Shown here in pieces: positions 21,939 to 34,127 of a DNA stretch of 64,000 nucleotides (its first letter is position 1; every line of letters begins with the position of its first letter). The notes under the pieces were generated by a model. It searched no databases. It saw nothing but the letters and a program-made list of their open reading frames with translations, and was not told the origin of the DNA. Position numbers and translations under genes: made by a program. The DNA comes from Gari tellinella (Eukaryota; Mollusca; Bivalvia; Cardiida; Psammobiidae): assembly GCA_922989275.2 (NCBI GenBank), contig OV277867.1, forward strand, positions 6,572,001-6,636,000, written 5' to 3'.

Positions 21939-22188
21939 TACAGTGGAGAAAACGTTATTCTTTCCCAATAAACGCGTTTACGCTAAAACTATTATTTGCA
22001 GTACAAACAGTTTGGAGCCAGACCAGACGCCGGGTAACCAGGCGTCTGATCAGGCTCCAAACTGTTTTCCACCAAGATAAATATGAATTATCAGAATTGT
22101 CCAAAAGTTGTTCTTTTCTACGTTTTAGTGCTTTGCGTTTGCGTACGTTTGCGTTTAAACGGGAAAGAATAACGTTTTCTCCACGGTA
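21939..22188. mobile_element. MITE F
   Basis: TACAGTGGAGAAAACGTT to GTTTTCTCCACGGTA. One core arm has a single mismatch (GTAACCAGGCG). Confidence 0.92.
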
Positions 22189-23194
22189 GCCCGGAATGCA
22201 GGGATAATTCAGTTCTAGACTCTGAAGTAAGAATAAGGCACCAGTGACAACTCATTGAAAAACAGAATGACGTCAAAACTAATATTTTATCAGACTAACA
22301 TCTAGTCTAACGATAATTAAATATGGCCCTGAAGGGGGTAAAGCAAGCGATAAAATTGGCATTGAAAGAGTTAGCCAATAAATGTGGTAATGGCTTTAAA
22401 ATCCAGTTTTATTACTTGAAATATGGTTGTAGGCGATATTTGGCAACACTGTGACCTGGTCACACACAATCCATATCTGTCATAGTAAATTAAGAATAAG
22501 ACAGTGTTTCCAACAAAATATTGAAATTATATACAAACAGTATCAGTAAATGTTAGACAGCTGAGAGGCTATATGTATGAGATCAGTGAACCTCTGCCAA
22601 TGAACAGTCAAACCTATGAAAGCAAGGTGCCAGTAATCTCAGGCAATTTCACCCACTTTTTACCAATACTTTTACGTACAAAAATTAAAATTCAGGCATT
22701 TTCCCCATTTTTCCCTATACGAGCGTATGCTCTAAATAAAAAGTATAAATATCTCAGGCATTTCTAAAGATTTTCTCAGGCATATTGCCTAGAAAAGTAT
22801 GGTACCCCTGTCAGACACTAACTATTCTTGGTAGTCGTTTAAGGCAGTCGACGAAATGTCGGCCAATGTCGGTACGCTATGTATATCGGTCGGCTATTCT
22901 CGTCAACTGACGGTCCAGCCGAACAATGCTGGATCAGACGTTCGGTGAACATTGTGTTTCATGTCAAGAAAACCTTGTATTATTCAATATCAGTCCCGTG
23001 CAGTCTTCCATTATGCTCGGTTGCTTCATGCAGGATTAATACAGAAAGTCTCCTGAATACCTATAGGCGTTTTCTGTATACGTTTTATCCTGAAATAAGC
23101 ACTCGTCTCTCTTGCAAAGTTTTATTCTGAGCGCTCAATGCTTTATCTGTGACATGTAGAGTGAAGAGTTTACTTGCATTGTGCTAATAGCGTA
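22189..23194. other. Intron 1, about 1 kb without clear repeats
   Basis: Contains GTCGGCCAATGTCGG and CTATTCTCGTCAACTGACGG (22858-22920), related to 17620-17690. Open stretches such as 22573-22767 show no conserved protein. Confidence 0.5.
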
Positions 23195-23366
23195 GACTCT
23201 GATCTGGGGACTCCTGTAGGAGCCCTTTTTATCAGGGTATGCACTGTTTGCCATTGTACATAGTTACATATTGTTCAAATCAACCCTAAATATTAAAAAT
23301 AATAACTATACACTTTATTGGAAACTGGAGCCAGTCAATTTGAAGTTCCTTGGGTGAAAGAATTAC
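23195..23366. mobile_element. MITE D, degenerate
   Basis: Core GACTCCTGTAGGAGCC with decayed arms, then the typical right flank (ATCAACCCTAAATATT, GAAACTGGAG). Confidence 0.6.
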
Positions 23367-23420
23367 CTGTGACATGTCGCTTCACTTTCTGCATGTTGGG
23401 AGCAAATTTGTGATAACTGT

Positions 23421-23489
23421 GGCAGACAGTTTGGATGCAGATGAGACGCCGAGTGACTCGGCGTCTCATCTGCATCCAAACTGTTTGAG
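23421..23489. repeat. Core 2 hairpin in a decayed shell
   Basis: CAGTTTGGATGCAGATGAGA..GAGTGACTC..TCTCATCTGCATCC. The arms share the same T-to-G change (GATGCAG/CTGCATC). Confidence 0.8.
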
Positions 23490-23629
23490 TCTGATAATAA
23501 AATCTGAAAGAGAATGCGAATAAAGAATTTTTGATTGATTTTTGCCTACGAGAATTGTTTGAAGACGACAGTGACATAGCGAACAGAACTTTTAATAACA
23601 TACATGTATATCATAATTATACACCGCTC

Positions 23630-23984
23630 CCTCTCTACAGCGACACCAAGTGTGAGACACAGATTGGGTGTGTTGTTCGGAGGGAGTCGTTATAGGGAGG
23701 GAAAATTAAGACTTGGCTTACATTTGCAAACAGCTTGAATCCAGATCAGGCGCCACGATCTGATCTGGATTCAAGATGTTTGTCATTCGTCATTATATTT
23801 ATTCTATCAAAATGTCCACTTATATGTAACTTTGAAAAAAAAACCAGCAGACAACAACTTTAAGCAGACGGTATAACAGCCATGAAAAGGTTGGACATAA
23901 ATGTCTTGTTTGGGGAACAGTGGCAAGAGTCGTTGTAATGAGGGAATCGTTGTTGGGGGATTGTTGTAGGGAGGGAACACTGTA
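23630..23984. mobile_element. MITE G, copy 2 (no nested insertion)
   Basis: TACACCGCTCCCTCTC to GTTGTAGGGAGGGAACACTGTA. The core tip is deleted (CAGATCAGGCGCCACGATCTG). Where copies 1 and 3 have TTAA plus a MITE, this one reads CTTGTTTGGGGAAC. Confidence 0.85.
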
Positions 23985-24059
23985 ATATGTATTTTAAGTA
24001 CTCACACATTTTATCTGAACTTGAGCCAGATACTGACCTCTTCAGTTAACAATGACTAG

Positions 24060-24290
24060 CTCTTACTATACCACGCTAGCGGTGAAACCGGTATTATCTG
24101 TGCAAACAGTTTAGATACAGATGAGACACCGCGTCACGCGGCGTCTCATCAGGCTCTAAACTGTTGACACTCTCACCCTATTTTGAAGAAAAAAAATGTT
24201 CGAAAATTATACGGTATTTATAGAACAGCAGCAGACGACAATAATTGCAGACGAAAATATTACTTCGAATGAAAAGGGTTAGTATCCTAG
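24060..24290. mobile_element. MITE C-like
   Basis: Core 24105-24170 with centre GACACCGCGTCACGCGGCGTC, right flank with GCAGACGACAATAATTGC and GAAAAGGGTTAG. Confidence 0.65.
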
Positions 24291-25015
24291 TTTTGTAAGT
24301 ACATGTACATCTGGCTAACCCATTTATTGACACGATGCATGTCGTCTGCTGGTAAAATATTGACGTCTGCTTTTATTTCTCAACGTTCGATCTTTGTTAA
24401 TTAGACTGAGGAAATATCAATATCAGCGTCATACTGCATGTATACTGATAAAATGACGAGTTAGAAGACGCTTGATATGGATCCAAACTAAAATGATTGT
24501 AAACGCCACAAACCAGGATGTTGACCAAACAGGACTCTGGGTTGACAAACTATGTTTAACTTTAAGTATGCATTACGATCTGCAGAAATACAGCTGTTTG
24601 CTTTTTTATGGAATGTTATGCTGTCCATTATTGCCATAGCATGGTCTATCATGATAGATCGGATAGATCGGATATTTCCCAACTGTTACACAGTAACACG
24701 ACTCATAATATGCATTCATGAGCAGTCAGTCTAGACATATGAATTAGTACACAAAATCTATATATGTATACATGTAGCATCAACATCAACAATAAAACCA
24801 TCAGTAGACCGCTTCGCTACTTTATTATCGTCTGCTTAATATTGTCGTCTGTTAAGTCTAAGTAATATATAAGTGCCAACAGTTTGTATCTAGATCAGAC
24901 GCCAAAATGTTTGCCTGTTTGCAAATACGACAGAAGTTGGGATTGATGGTGAAAGGGCATAATGTGTATAACCTAGCTTAATGGTGGGTATGTCGTCTGC
25001 CATAGAACGTTTCAT
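24291..25015. other. Intron 1, decayed core 2 and otherwise unassigned
   Basis: CAACAGTTTGTATCTAGATC..GCCTGTTTGC at about 24877-24932. The rest, including the open stretch 24488-24734, shows no recognisable protein. Confidence 0.45.
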
Positions 25016-25265
25016 TACAGTGGTGAATCTGTTATTCTTTCCCGTTTAAACGCAAACGTACGCAAACGCAAAGCACTAAAACGTAGAAAAGAACAACTTT
25101 TGGACAATTCTGATAATTCTTGTTTATCTTGGAGGCAAACAGTTTGGAGCCTGATCAGACGCCGGGTTACCCGGCGTCTGATCTGGCTCCAAACTGTTTG
25201 CACTGCAAATAATAGTTTTAGCGTAAACGCATTTATTGGGAAAGAATAACAGAGTATCCACTGTA
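25016..25265. mobile_element. MITE F
   Basis: TACAGTGGTGAATCTG to CAGAGTATCCACTGTA; complete. It lies in intron 1 about 400 bases from exon 1. Confidence 0.92.
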
Positions 25266-25471
25266 AGGACCGTAGACATTTAAGAATCGATACAGGAAAT
25301 CTTAAACTACAGGTAGGTTGAAGATCGATCAAACACTGAGCTACGAACACAAGAAATATACCATCCAGACTGCAATGTATGATTCCTTCACATGAAAATC
25401 TACAAAATTAGGATGTGTAAGTATTATATAACGTCCGCACTGCAAGCTGCGGGCGAAGTTTGTGGAAACTA

Positions 25472-25542
25472 TTGCAAACAGTTTGGATCCAGATGAGACG
25501 CCGAGAAGCTCGGCGTCTCATCTTGATCCAAACTGTTTGACA
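25472..25542. repeat. Core 2 hairpin (C/B type)
   Basis: GCAAACAGTTTGGATCCAGA..GAGACGCCGAGAAGCTCGGC; right flank has GCAGACGACAATTAC. Confidence 0.8.
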
Positions 25543-25662
25543 CTATGATAATATTTTCTGAAAGTACATGCACACAAATCAACTGAGATCATTGTTGCAG
25601 ACAACAAACTTTGCAGACGACAATTACATAACAAGCAGAAGGTTTAATCAAGATCGACTTAC

Positions 25663-25698
25663 CTGCTTCCAGTTTGAGAATATCGGCCTCAGCGCCAT
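25663..25698 (-). CDS. TMEM53: TMEM53-like gene, coding exon 1
   Basis: Twelve codons beginning MALRPIFSNWKQ and ending at a donor that reads CAG|GTAAGT. The ATG is preceded in frame by a TAA eight codons upstream, so it is the first usable start in this exon. The exon ends in phase 0 and joins exon 2 (18539) without a partial codon. The short basic/hydrophobic start could be part of a targeting segment, but that is inference. The 5' UTR probably continues to about 25775. Confidence 0.72.
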
Positions 25699-26029
25699 CG
25701 TCCTTTGAAACACTCGTGTCGATTAAGCTCTCTGTCAACTTGTGAAAATCGAAGCGTTTAAAATTGCCTCGTCAAGCATTAACGCTACCATCAACATTAA
25801 CTGTTGTATATAACATGTCCGGGTTTATAGTTCAATTTTAGGCGCATAATTTTTGCTCCAGGCCATGAGGCCACACAGCCAATAAAGCGTGATAACATCG
25901 ACAAGAGGGATAACTCGTACATCATTCGCTTGAAATCTGATATACCAGATCGTAAGAACGTTCAAATTGTTTAGATATAGATAACAGACTGGTTTTACGA
26001 GAATTATTACAGTTTTATTGACCAAATTA

Positions 26030-26520
26030 GTATGAAATATATATGCAACTAATTAAAAAAGACTCGACCGGCCGCTCTATGGAAAACGCCCTTTTAAATA
26101 CATATTCAATAAAGATATTAATCAAATATATCTTAAATTGAATTGAATATATCTTCATATAATTTATAGATAGTTGTCTATTTGAAAATATATTTAAATT
26201 AATTGAAGATATATTCAAAAGAATTAAAGATATCTCTAATTTAATTAAAGATATATTCAAATTGATTAAAGGCGTCGTCAATTAAATTAAAGATATCTTC
26301 AATTGAACTGAAGATATCTTCAAAATTAATTAAAGATGCCGTCAATTCGAGTCATTATACCTTCAATTGAATTGAATATATCTTCTCAAGTAATTAGTGT
26401 TAGATAGATGTTTATTTGAAGACATCTTTAAATCAATTAAAGATATATTCAAATGAATTAAAGATTGCTTCAATTGAATTAAAATACAAATGTACATCTT
26501 CGAATGACTGAACATCTTTG
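26030..26520. repeat. AT-rich degenerate tandem repeat upstream of the TMEM53-like gene
   Basis: Imperfect copies of ATTAAAGATATNTTCAA with about 25-33 base spacing and local dyads such as TTCAATTGAA. It lies 330-820 bases upstream of the TMEM53-like start codon. Confidence 0.75.
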
Positions 26521-26635
26521 TAAAGTGCGAATATTTGATGGCAGTATGTTGCTTTATGCAGCGCAACATTAATACAGAAAGTTCGTCTAAGGATCATTCT
26601 ACAATAATGATTCGCCCTGAATTAAGCAATACATG

Positions 26636-27038
26636 TACAGTAAAACCCCTCTAAACCGGACATGTGTGGGGACAAAATGTCCGGTTTAGAGGGGTTTCCG
26701 GTTTAGAGAGGTTTTAACCCAACGCTTGTTTCTAGTATGGAAGATATCTGATCACTTAAAGCAGGTTGAAAGTAAAGCAGAATGCGCCTGATGGCGCATT
26801 CTGCTTTACTTTCAACCTGCCTTAAGCTATCATCTGCTAGACTATAGAAAATATTTTTGATGGTACATATTCATGAATGTATTTTCTTCAGTGAATGAAT
26901 AAATCAAAAGCATAAAAAGGCACATTTATGGTGTAATGGGTTAGAATAAAGAAGGGTTGAAAACGGGACCAAAGTTTTTGTCCGGTTTAGAGAGAATTCC
27001 GGTATTTAGAGGTTCCGGTTTAGAGGGGTTTCACTGTA
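26636..27038. mobile_element. MITE M with nested A
   Basis: TACAGTAAAACCCCTCTAA to GAGGGGTTTCACTGTA, with repeated CCGGTTTAGAG motifs. Family A at 26714-26944 splits it. Confidence 0.8.
26714..26944. mobile_element. MITE A (nested in M)
   Basis: TTAACCCAACGCTTGTTTC to GGTGTAATGGGTTAG; core tip GCGCCTGATGGCGC. Confidence 0.85.
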
Positions 27039-27056
27039 TTTGTATAATGATATTAT

Positions 27057-27222
27057 GCAAACAGTGTAGACCCAGATTTGGTGGTTCCTAAAGGAACCTT
27101 ATGATCGGGATCTTGACTGTTTGCCACTTTGCAAACAACCATAAATAGTAAAAACAAAAACTAACTGAAATTACTTGAAAAATGGAATTCCCCTTTTAAA
27201 AATGCCAGAGTGGATGAGTTAA
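27057..27222. mobile_element. MITE D, left end missing
   Basis: Core GTGGTTCCTAAAGGAACC, then AACAACCATAAATAG and GTGGATGAGTTAA. Confidence 0.7.
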
Positions 27223-27708
27223 ACTGATTATGTTTGACTTTCTAAGTACATTTGTTAACTGAAACAATCTGCTGAATTTACCCGTAACTCTCCCGAAATC
27301 AAAAATCCGGAACTTAATAATATAAAATCTACTGACATTGATAATAGACATGTATGTATGTTTTGTCTATGTATATTATTTGTTCCTCGTGTTTTGTCTT
27401 TGTACATAATCTGTTCCTCATGATTTCATGTAAATCATGAACTGAGAGAAATAAAGAAAATTTGATTTGAAACTTAGCTAGTTTAGAAATGTTTTATTTC
27501 CAAATGGCAAATATATACATGTACAGGAAAAGGGGGTTGGGCCACAAGTCCTACTGACTTAGAGGAATCGGTCCTTCGGACTCCTTCCCCATGAGTTTTA
27601 CAAATACCGGAAATACAAATACTACTGGAGAGAGACCAGATACGCATATATGCGTCCTTTACCAAAAGTAGATCTATACCTACATGTAAAGAGTACACTT
27701 GTATAATG
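27223..27708. other. Intergenic, possible LINE 3' tail
   Basis: ATAAAGAAAATTTGATTTG near 27450 resembles a retroposon tail. GGTTGGGCCACAAG (27536) recurs inverted near 61718. Confidence 0.45.
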
Positions 27709-27885
27709 CAAACAGTAAAGTCCCTGATTAGAGGGCTCCTGCAGGAGCCCTCTAATCAGGGACTACACTGTTTGTCATGTTGCAACATATTATAAAAAGA
27801 AATAACACTAAATAGCCTAAAAATGGACCAGCCTTTATTGTAAACTGGAATTTTCTATTGGAAGTTTGAGGGGATAATGAGTTAA
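27709..27885. mobile_element. MITE D
   Basis: Core tip GGGCTCCTGCAGGAGCCC is perfect; right end GGGGATAATGAGTTAA. The left end is not clear. Confidence 0.75.
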
Positions 27886-27897
27886 ATTTTGCAAACA

Positions 27898-28030
27898 ACT
27901 TGCAAACAGTTTCTATCCAGATGGGACGCCGAGTTTGAATTGTTTGATACGCTGATATCTTTTGAAAGAAAATAATTTTAAGCGGCATACAAATAAACTC
28001 TGAAATTGTTGCAGACGATAAATTCTGCCG
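27898..28030. repeat. Core 2 remnant of C type
   Basis: CAAACAGTTTCTATCCAGAT..GCCGAGTTTGAATTGTTTGA, with one arm deleted; GCAGACGATAAATTCTGCC follows. Confidence 0.55.
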
Positions 28031-28146
28031 AAGACAATAACGTGGTGTGTTATAGATTAAGAAATGTTCAACATTATACAATGTATGTGCCTCGATATTG
28101 AAATGAACTCTCCCTATTTGCTTGCTGGAAGATTTCATTATATATG

Positions 28147-28396
28147 TACAGTGGAGAATCTGTTATTCTTTCCCGTTTAAACGCAAACGTACGCAAACGC
28201 AAAGGACTAAAACGTAGAAAAGAACAACTTTTGGACAATTCTGATAATTCTTGTTTATCTTGGTGGTAAACAGTTTGGAGCCTGATCAGACGCCGGGTTA
28301 CCCGGCGTCTGATCTGGCTCCAAACTGTTTGCACTGCAAATAATAATTTTAACGTAAACGCGTTTATTGGGAAAGAATAACACATTCTCCACTGTA
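28147..28396. mobile_element. MITE F
   Basis: TACAGTGGAGAATCTG to CACATTCTCCACTGTA; complete. Confidence 0.93.
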
Positions 28397-29220
28397 CAAA
28401 AAAAATCGTATGAAAAAAAACCAAGCAGTGCAGACTCTGATGAGACGGTGTAGGACGCTGTCTCTTCACTGTTTGCAAATTTTCTATTTGGTAGACACTA
28501 GAGCTAACTGTGTTCTTAAACATTTATGCCGCGACCAAGATTGACTTGAGATAAGGAACCCCTGATCGATTCTTAATAATCATTATCAATCAATAATGGG
28601 ATTATGTCGTCTGCTTACAAAGTGTATCCCGTTAAAAATCAGTTTAAGTTTTCTTACTCGCGATTGGCAGGTAACGGATCTGCAAGTTAGAATCAGAAGC
28701 TCTTAAATATGAGCCATGCCATGAGAAACCCTGACTTATTACATTGCAAACAGTGTAGATCAAGGCCAGCCGTCGCGTCAAAGACGCGGTGGCTAATCTT
28801 AATCTACACTGTTTGACACCCACGTGCATCGAAAGCATTGTATTTAGCAGTATTATATACGGTTTTTGGCAGTGTAGACCAAACTCAGATACAGAGCCTG
28901 GGATGACAATGCTACTTGGTCTGTACAATGTTCATGATTTTGCAATGCAATAAGGCAGGTTTTGTCATGGCACGGCTCAATTATAGATTTACTTGCAAAT
29001 CCTTTGTCTGCCAATCGCGACGTTACTGCAATTTGCAAACTGTTTAGAAACTGGATCCAGATCAGACGCTGCGTGACGCCAGACGAAAAATTACGACAGG
29101 ATATGGGCTAAATAGTTTGGGTTCCCGATCAATTACCGAGTCAACCCCTTCATTGTCATGACGTCGTTATGCCGGGCATTATAAGGATTAATATGCTCAG
29201 GTCTCGTCTATTCAAATCTA
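28397..29220. repeat. Core 2 hairpins within a larger inverted repeat
   Basis: Hairpin at 28744-28817 (CAAACAGTGTAGATCAAGG...AATCTACACTGTTTG). CGCGATTGGCAGGTAACGG (28660) pairs with TCTGCCAATCGCGACGTTAC (29007). Decayed core pieces at 28426-28477 and 29035-29085. Confidence 0.6.
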
Positions 29221-29551
29221 TACAATAGAACCCTCTATTACGACCACTAAATCGTGTTAATTATAATGTGTTTAGGATATGTGACTGCAGAATTGTGTAT
29301 GTTTCTTATAAAACACGTCATTGTGATTTGATTTATTATGTATTTCACATGTATATATACAACGGGGTACACTGTATACAAGTTGTAAATAAAATTTCTG
29401 TTCTGTTCTGTTCTTAAGGCAAGGTGACAGTAAAACAGAAAGCTCCTATAGGAGCTTTCTGTTTTACTGACACCTTGCTTTAAGCTGTAACCTGTCTTTT
29501 ATCCAATCAATTAGTCATCGTTTTAGTGATCGTAATAGAGAGGTTCTACTT
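29221..29551. mobile_element. MITE E with a retroposon-like insert
   Basis: TACAATAGAACCCTCTATTA to TAGAGAGGTTCTACT. About 29292-29415 is foreign and ends AAATAAAATTTCTG(TTCTG)n, like a LINE/SINE tail. Core tip AGCTCCTATAGGAGCT is perfect. Confidence 0.8.
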
Positions 29552-29817
29552 AAAATCATTATGAATTAAGGATAAAATATTTCGATCGATTGCGTTTCAT
29601 AGAACAAACAAGTAGAACAGGAGTGGATTGTCTAGTCAATTATCTAGCTAAGATCATTAGAAATTAATGTACTGGATAAAGATATATACGGTATAATACT
29701 GTTGTTCGGTTAATTATGTTTAAACAAAAGAACAAGGTAACTTCAAATGGACAATCCAGTATTCAATTACGTCAAGTTTGTACATGGCGCATGTAAGCGT
29801 CACGAGAGGTTACAGTG

Positions 29818-30075
29818 TTAACCCATTACCCCATAAATACGCCTTTTAACACCCTTGAATTTATTCCTCTAATTAAGAAAATAGTTCCAATTTTATACTG
29901 TCACAAATAAAAAAAATCATAAGAAATAGTTTCTATATCCTAGCAGATAATAGCTTAAAGCAGGCTGAAAGTAAAGCAGAATGTGCCTTATGACGCATTC
30001 TGCTTTACTTTCAACCTGTTTTTAAGGGGTCACCTATCTTGAAAACTAGAAACGGACTATGGCTTAATGGGTTAA
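29818..30075. mobile_element. MITE A
   Basis: TTAACCCATTACCCCATAAA to TATGGCTTAATGGGTTAA. Confidence 0.9.
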
Positions 30076-31818
30076 AAGAACCAGACGCGACTGCTTTCGG
30101 AAAACCATGGGTTAAAAATTACTAGTTCTGACTCAATTTTCCGAAATAAACCGACAGTCATAAAATTGTAATTCCTGGCGGTAAAGGGAAATTCATGAGC
30201 ATCTTTTTCTAGGGATAACAGACCATTTCAGTAGTGTTATGACTGTTTCATTAACGGATACCAAGTGCCATAACTGGTAAAACTGACAAAACTTAATGGC
30301 GTTGCCAGAGACAAAAAAGTATGCCATGTTTAATGCGTGTCCATATATTCATTACAAGAGGGTCATTAGTCCTATATCGCTTACCTGAGTAATAGTGATA
30401 TATATGGTCAATCAGGTATATATTTGTTTCTAACTGATGGCTGTGTCCTACAATGCTAAAGAATCTGTAACTGCAGTGCTTTTATGCCATTTCTTTAAAC
30501 AATGGACATTATTTGACCAATCTTGATAGAGCCCCTGTAGATGATGATATATGCCAAATATCTAAGCGCTGGCCCTTGTGGGTTTTCTTTTTTAGAATAA
30601 GCAGTTTGAAGATTTAACTATATATCTCTATGTAGAATAGTGACTCCGGGCCGAGTCCATGTTTTACCCCAGGGGCATAATTTGGCCAATCTTGATAAAG
30701 GACCTGTAGATGATGCTATGTGCCAATTATCTTAGTTCTGTCGGCTATGGTTTCAGACAAGATGATTTTTGAAGTTTTCATTGACAAACTCTATTTTAGC
30801 TCCTGTGACCAAGATATGCGACGGACCGGAACCATTTCAATAAAACTAGAAAGGACCTCTAGCAGTTACACCATGCCAAATAGAAAATCTCTGACCACAT
30901 TGGTTTCAGAGAATTATTATTATAATACCCGATTTATGTAGCGCTATTTGCACACAAGGGTTGTGCGTTCAAAGGCACTTCACATGAAATTATATAAATG
31001 TACCTACAAAGCGAGAAAAGACAAATAACTACATTCACAATAAACACGATACACTATGGAGTAACATGGAAACATAGAAATTATTTCAATATTATTACCA
31101 AGATTATAAAATTGTTATAGCTAGTTTGTAAAATCAACTTTAAAATGAGTCAAATAATTAAAAGATCAATGGCATGATTAAACAATACTCTCCGTGCTGT
31201 TTGGTTGAGTATTGTATAATCCATGGCTGAGTAACACCCTTAATTTATAAAAAATAAAATAAAGATAAAACTGTCCAATAATTATACCACAGACCCCCAG
31301 CCAACTGGTTTCAAAGCGATTGGGCAACCCCTTCCAGCAAGATCCACCAGACAGGTACAGAGTCAACGGTACAACTCCTGATCTCCCATTTAGACCCACA
31401 GCATCTACAGCAAGAACACAGAAGAGAAGGTTTTTGAAAATCTCACAATATAACTATATAAAATAATGACCCCTCATTTTTTTCACACAGGGGCATAATT
31501 TGAACACTCTTGAAAGAGGACAGGTCTGTAGATTATGCTATATACAAAATAGCTTTAAGCTATGTGGACCATGGTTTCAGATAAGAAAACTTTTGAAGTT
31601 TTCATTGTAAAAATATTTTTAGCTCCTGTGACTAGACCTAGATATGCAACGGATCGGAACTATTCCAACAAAATTGGTACAGGACCTCTAAAAGTTACAA
31701 CATGCCAAATATCAAAGCTCTGACCACGTTGGTTTCATTGAAGAATATTTTTGAAGATTTCACAATATAACTCTATGTAAAACTGTGACCCCCGGAGCGA
31801 GGACATTCTTTACCCCAG

Positions 31819-31852
31819 GGCACGAAGTACTTACTTGTAAGTACTTCGTGCC
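31819..31852. repeat. Perfect 34-base palindrome
   Basis: GGCACGAAGTACTTACT and its exact inverse, immediately before the family I insertion. No counterpart in other J copies. Confidence 0.85.
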
Positions 31853-32091
31853 CAGGGGCCCGTTTTACTAAACTACTTACGCAAACATTTTGCGTAAGTC
31901 AAAATTTTAAATTTTTATTTTTTATTATCACTTGCCACAAACAGCAAATAGCCAGATCAGAGGACGCGCTTTTAGCGCGTCCTCTGATCTGGCTATTTGC
32001 TGTTTGTAAACGTTTTATGATCGATAAATAAGAATTAAACGATTTTGACTTACGCAAATTTTTTGCGTAAGTTGTTTAGAAAAACGGGCAC
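31853..32091. mobile_element. MITE I, copy 2 (nested in J4)
   Basis: CAGGGGCCCGTTTTACT to GTTTAGAAAAACGGGCA; the core is identical in its tips to copy 1 (GGACGCGCTTTTAGCGCGTCC). Confidence 0.88.
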
Positions 32092-32494
32092 AGGGGCATA
32101 ATTTGAACACTCTTGGTAGAGGTTCAATATGTGATGCTACATACTAAAAAGTAAAACTCTAGACCTCGCCGTTACTTTACTTCTTCAAATACTCTGCCTC
32201 CCATCCTATGGAGTATTTTCGCACACTTTATTTTTAGTTTTTCCATTTGTTTTTCCTTTTGGTTGCCACAGTAACCAGAAATCTCCACAGAATCAAATTA
32301 TCTTACCATATTTTGAAGAACTTCGCCCAAAGAATATTCTGGTAAAGTTTGGTTAAAATTGGCCAAGCGGTATAGGTACAGTTTTCAAGCTACAACCTTA
32401 TAACTTGGCAGAGTATTTTCACATGTACTATAGATGTGCATGTGAAAAGGATTTTGATCTGCTTTAATTTTCACAATTAGTCAGTTGAACTTAG

Positions 32495-32745
32495 TCAAGT
32501 GTTTGCCGGCGGGGGGCATCATAATATTTGTCTTATCCCTCTAGTTTATCGGTGAATGGATTTCGAAATAACTTGGCACAAATGTTCATCAGACAAACGC
32601 CATGTGTCGCGTTCAACTCTCGTGTCCACGGGTCAAAGGTCAAGGTCACAGGATCAAGGATATGGGTACGGACAAAAAGGCAGTTAGGGGGCATTTGTCA
32701 CACAACTGTGACATTTCTTGTTTAGTCTACATACTGTTTTTAATT
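32495..32745 (+). repeat. Dispersed repeat fragment with AAAGGTCAAGGTCA
   Basis: CGGCGGGGGGCATCATAAT, then GGGTCAAAGGTCAAGGTCAC and GGACAAAAAGGCAG, ending GGGGGCATTTGTC. No clear terminal structure. Confidence 0.5.
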
Positions 32746-32868
32746 GAGGACCACATCACTAGTATCTATTGGCAAACTATGACATGATAGTGGCACACAG
32801 AGGAGATACACACCATCATGTCCTGTGTAACACCAGTGCACAACGTGTCATCAAAATTCATGGATAAA

Positions 32869-33080
32869 CAGGGCTGCCATTTCTCCGGATTTTTCCGAAA
32901 TCTTCGGATTTTTTTCTAGAATATGGTAGAGATCTAGCTTAAAGCAGTCTGCTTTAACGAGTCACGTGTCAACAAAAACTAGAAACAGGCTATGGTGTAA
33001 AGGTACGATTCGTAAATTCGCAATTGAAAATGCAAATTTCGAAATATTAGGATTTTTCATGTCAACTTATGGCAGCCCTG
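32869..33080. mobile_element. MITE H, core deleted
   Basis: CAGGGCTGCCATTTCTCC to TTATGGCAGCCCTG; 6-base duplication GATAAA. Confidence 0.88.
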
Positions 33081-33597
33081 GATAAACCTGAGTGGTGTAG
33101 GAGGTACACATGCAGTTTCAAGAATTTTTCAAGGTACTACTTGCAAGACCCACAACGACCCGGAAGTGATTCCTGACCAGGCCGACACCTTAATGTCACA
33201 AGAGAGGGCCAGCAAGTAATCATGCTTCAAACTCTCTTATTTACACTAAACCTCATCTCTTGGGGTAAGACCACATGGGAGAGAATCACCTTTTCAACCC
33301 CTGCCGATTCCATCAAGAAATTAAGAACAAACATTTAGGTAATAACAACAGATATTTTATTGTGTTACAATATAAATATACAAGTAAATTTAGGAAGAAA
33401 ATGCATAATAACAATCACATGTGTATAAATGAATTTATATATAAGATAATAAATAGTATTAAATATGCTTGCTTGGTTAAATAAATATGCAACAAAGTAC
33501 AAAAGTAATAAAGTTATCAAACATTTTTAACTTTTCCTGCACATTTAAAGTACCATAGGACACCGTTACCGCTTTCTTTGCATAATCTCCACAAATA
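33081..33597. other. Intergenic, unassigned
   Basis: AT-rich. An open stretch at 33275-33484 shows no known motif. Confidence 0.4.
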
Positions 33598-33833
33598 CAG
33601 GGCTGCCATAAGTTGACATGAAAAATCCTAAGATTTCCAAATTTGCATTTTTCAAGTGCGATTTTACGATTCGTACCTTTACCTCATAGCCTTTTTCTTA
33701 TTTTGTTGACATGCGACTACTTAAAGCAGGCTGGAAGTAAAGCAGAATGCGCCTTAGGGTGCATTCTGCTTTACTTTCAGTCTGCTTTAAGCTACCATGT
33801 ACTGGAAAAATATCCGGAGAAATGGCAGCCCTG
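33598..33833. mobile_element. MITE H
   Basis: CAGGGCTGCCATAAG to GAGAAATGGCAGCCCTG; 6-base duplication CAAATA. Confidence 0.9.
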
Positions 33834-33869
33834 CAAATAATAAATAGGCATAGCTGCTGTTGATTACAG

Positions 33870-34103
33870 GTGCCACCCCTGAAACTTTAAATGGACAATT
33901 CCGGTTTACAATTAAATTTAGTCAATTTTTGAACAATTAGGGTGGTGTTTACAAAATGACAAACAGTGTAGAACCTGATCAGAGGGCTCCTTAAGGAGTC
34001 CTCTGATAAGGGTCTACACTGTTTGCATAAGACAAGTGTACTCTTGATAGGTATATGTTTTGTTCATGACAAGTATACTCGTCGCTAGGGCTCAATGTGT
34101 TAA
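33870..34103. mobile_element. MITE D
   Basis: CACCCCTGAAACTTTAAATGG to GGGCTCAATGTGTTAA; core tip GGCTCCTTAAGGAGTCC. Confidence 0.85.
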
Positions 34104-34127
34104 ACGGTATCCTGCCCCAACTCATTC

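Larger units (their letters stand above)
30354..32390. mobile_element. Element J4, old and interrupted
   Basis: ACAAGAGGGTCATTAGTCC with GCTTACCTGAG start; J modules at 30500-30910 and 31430-31815. Interrupted by unrelated DNA (about 30915-31425) and by family I (31853-32091). The 3' hairpin is not recognisable. Confidence 0.65.

Noticed and set aside
24488..24734. Overlapping open frames on both strands in intron 1 of the TMEM53-like gene
   Set aside because: Short, mutually overlapping, without splice sites in phase or any known motif.
30720..31399. Short frames within the J4 region
   Set aside because: They follow repeat modules (30720-30941) or an unassigned insert (31178-31399); no conserved domain.
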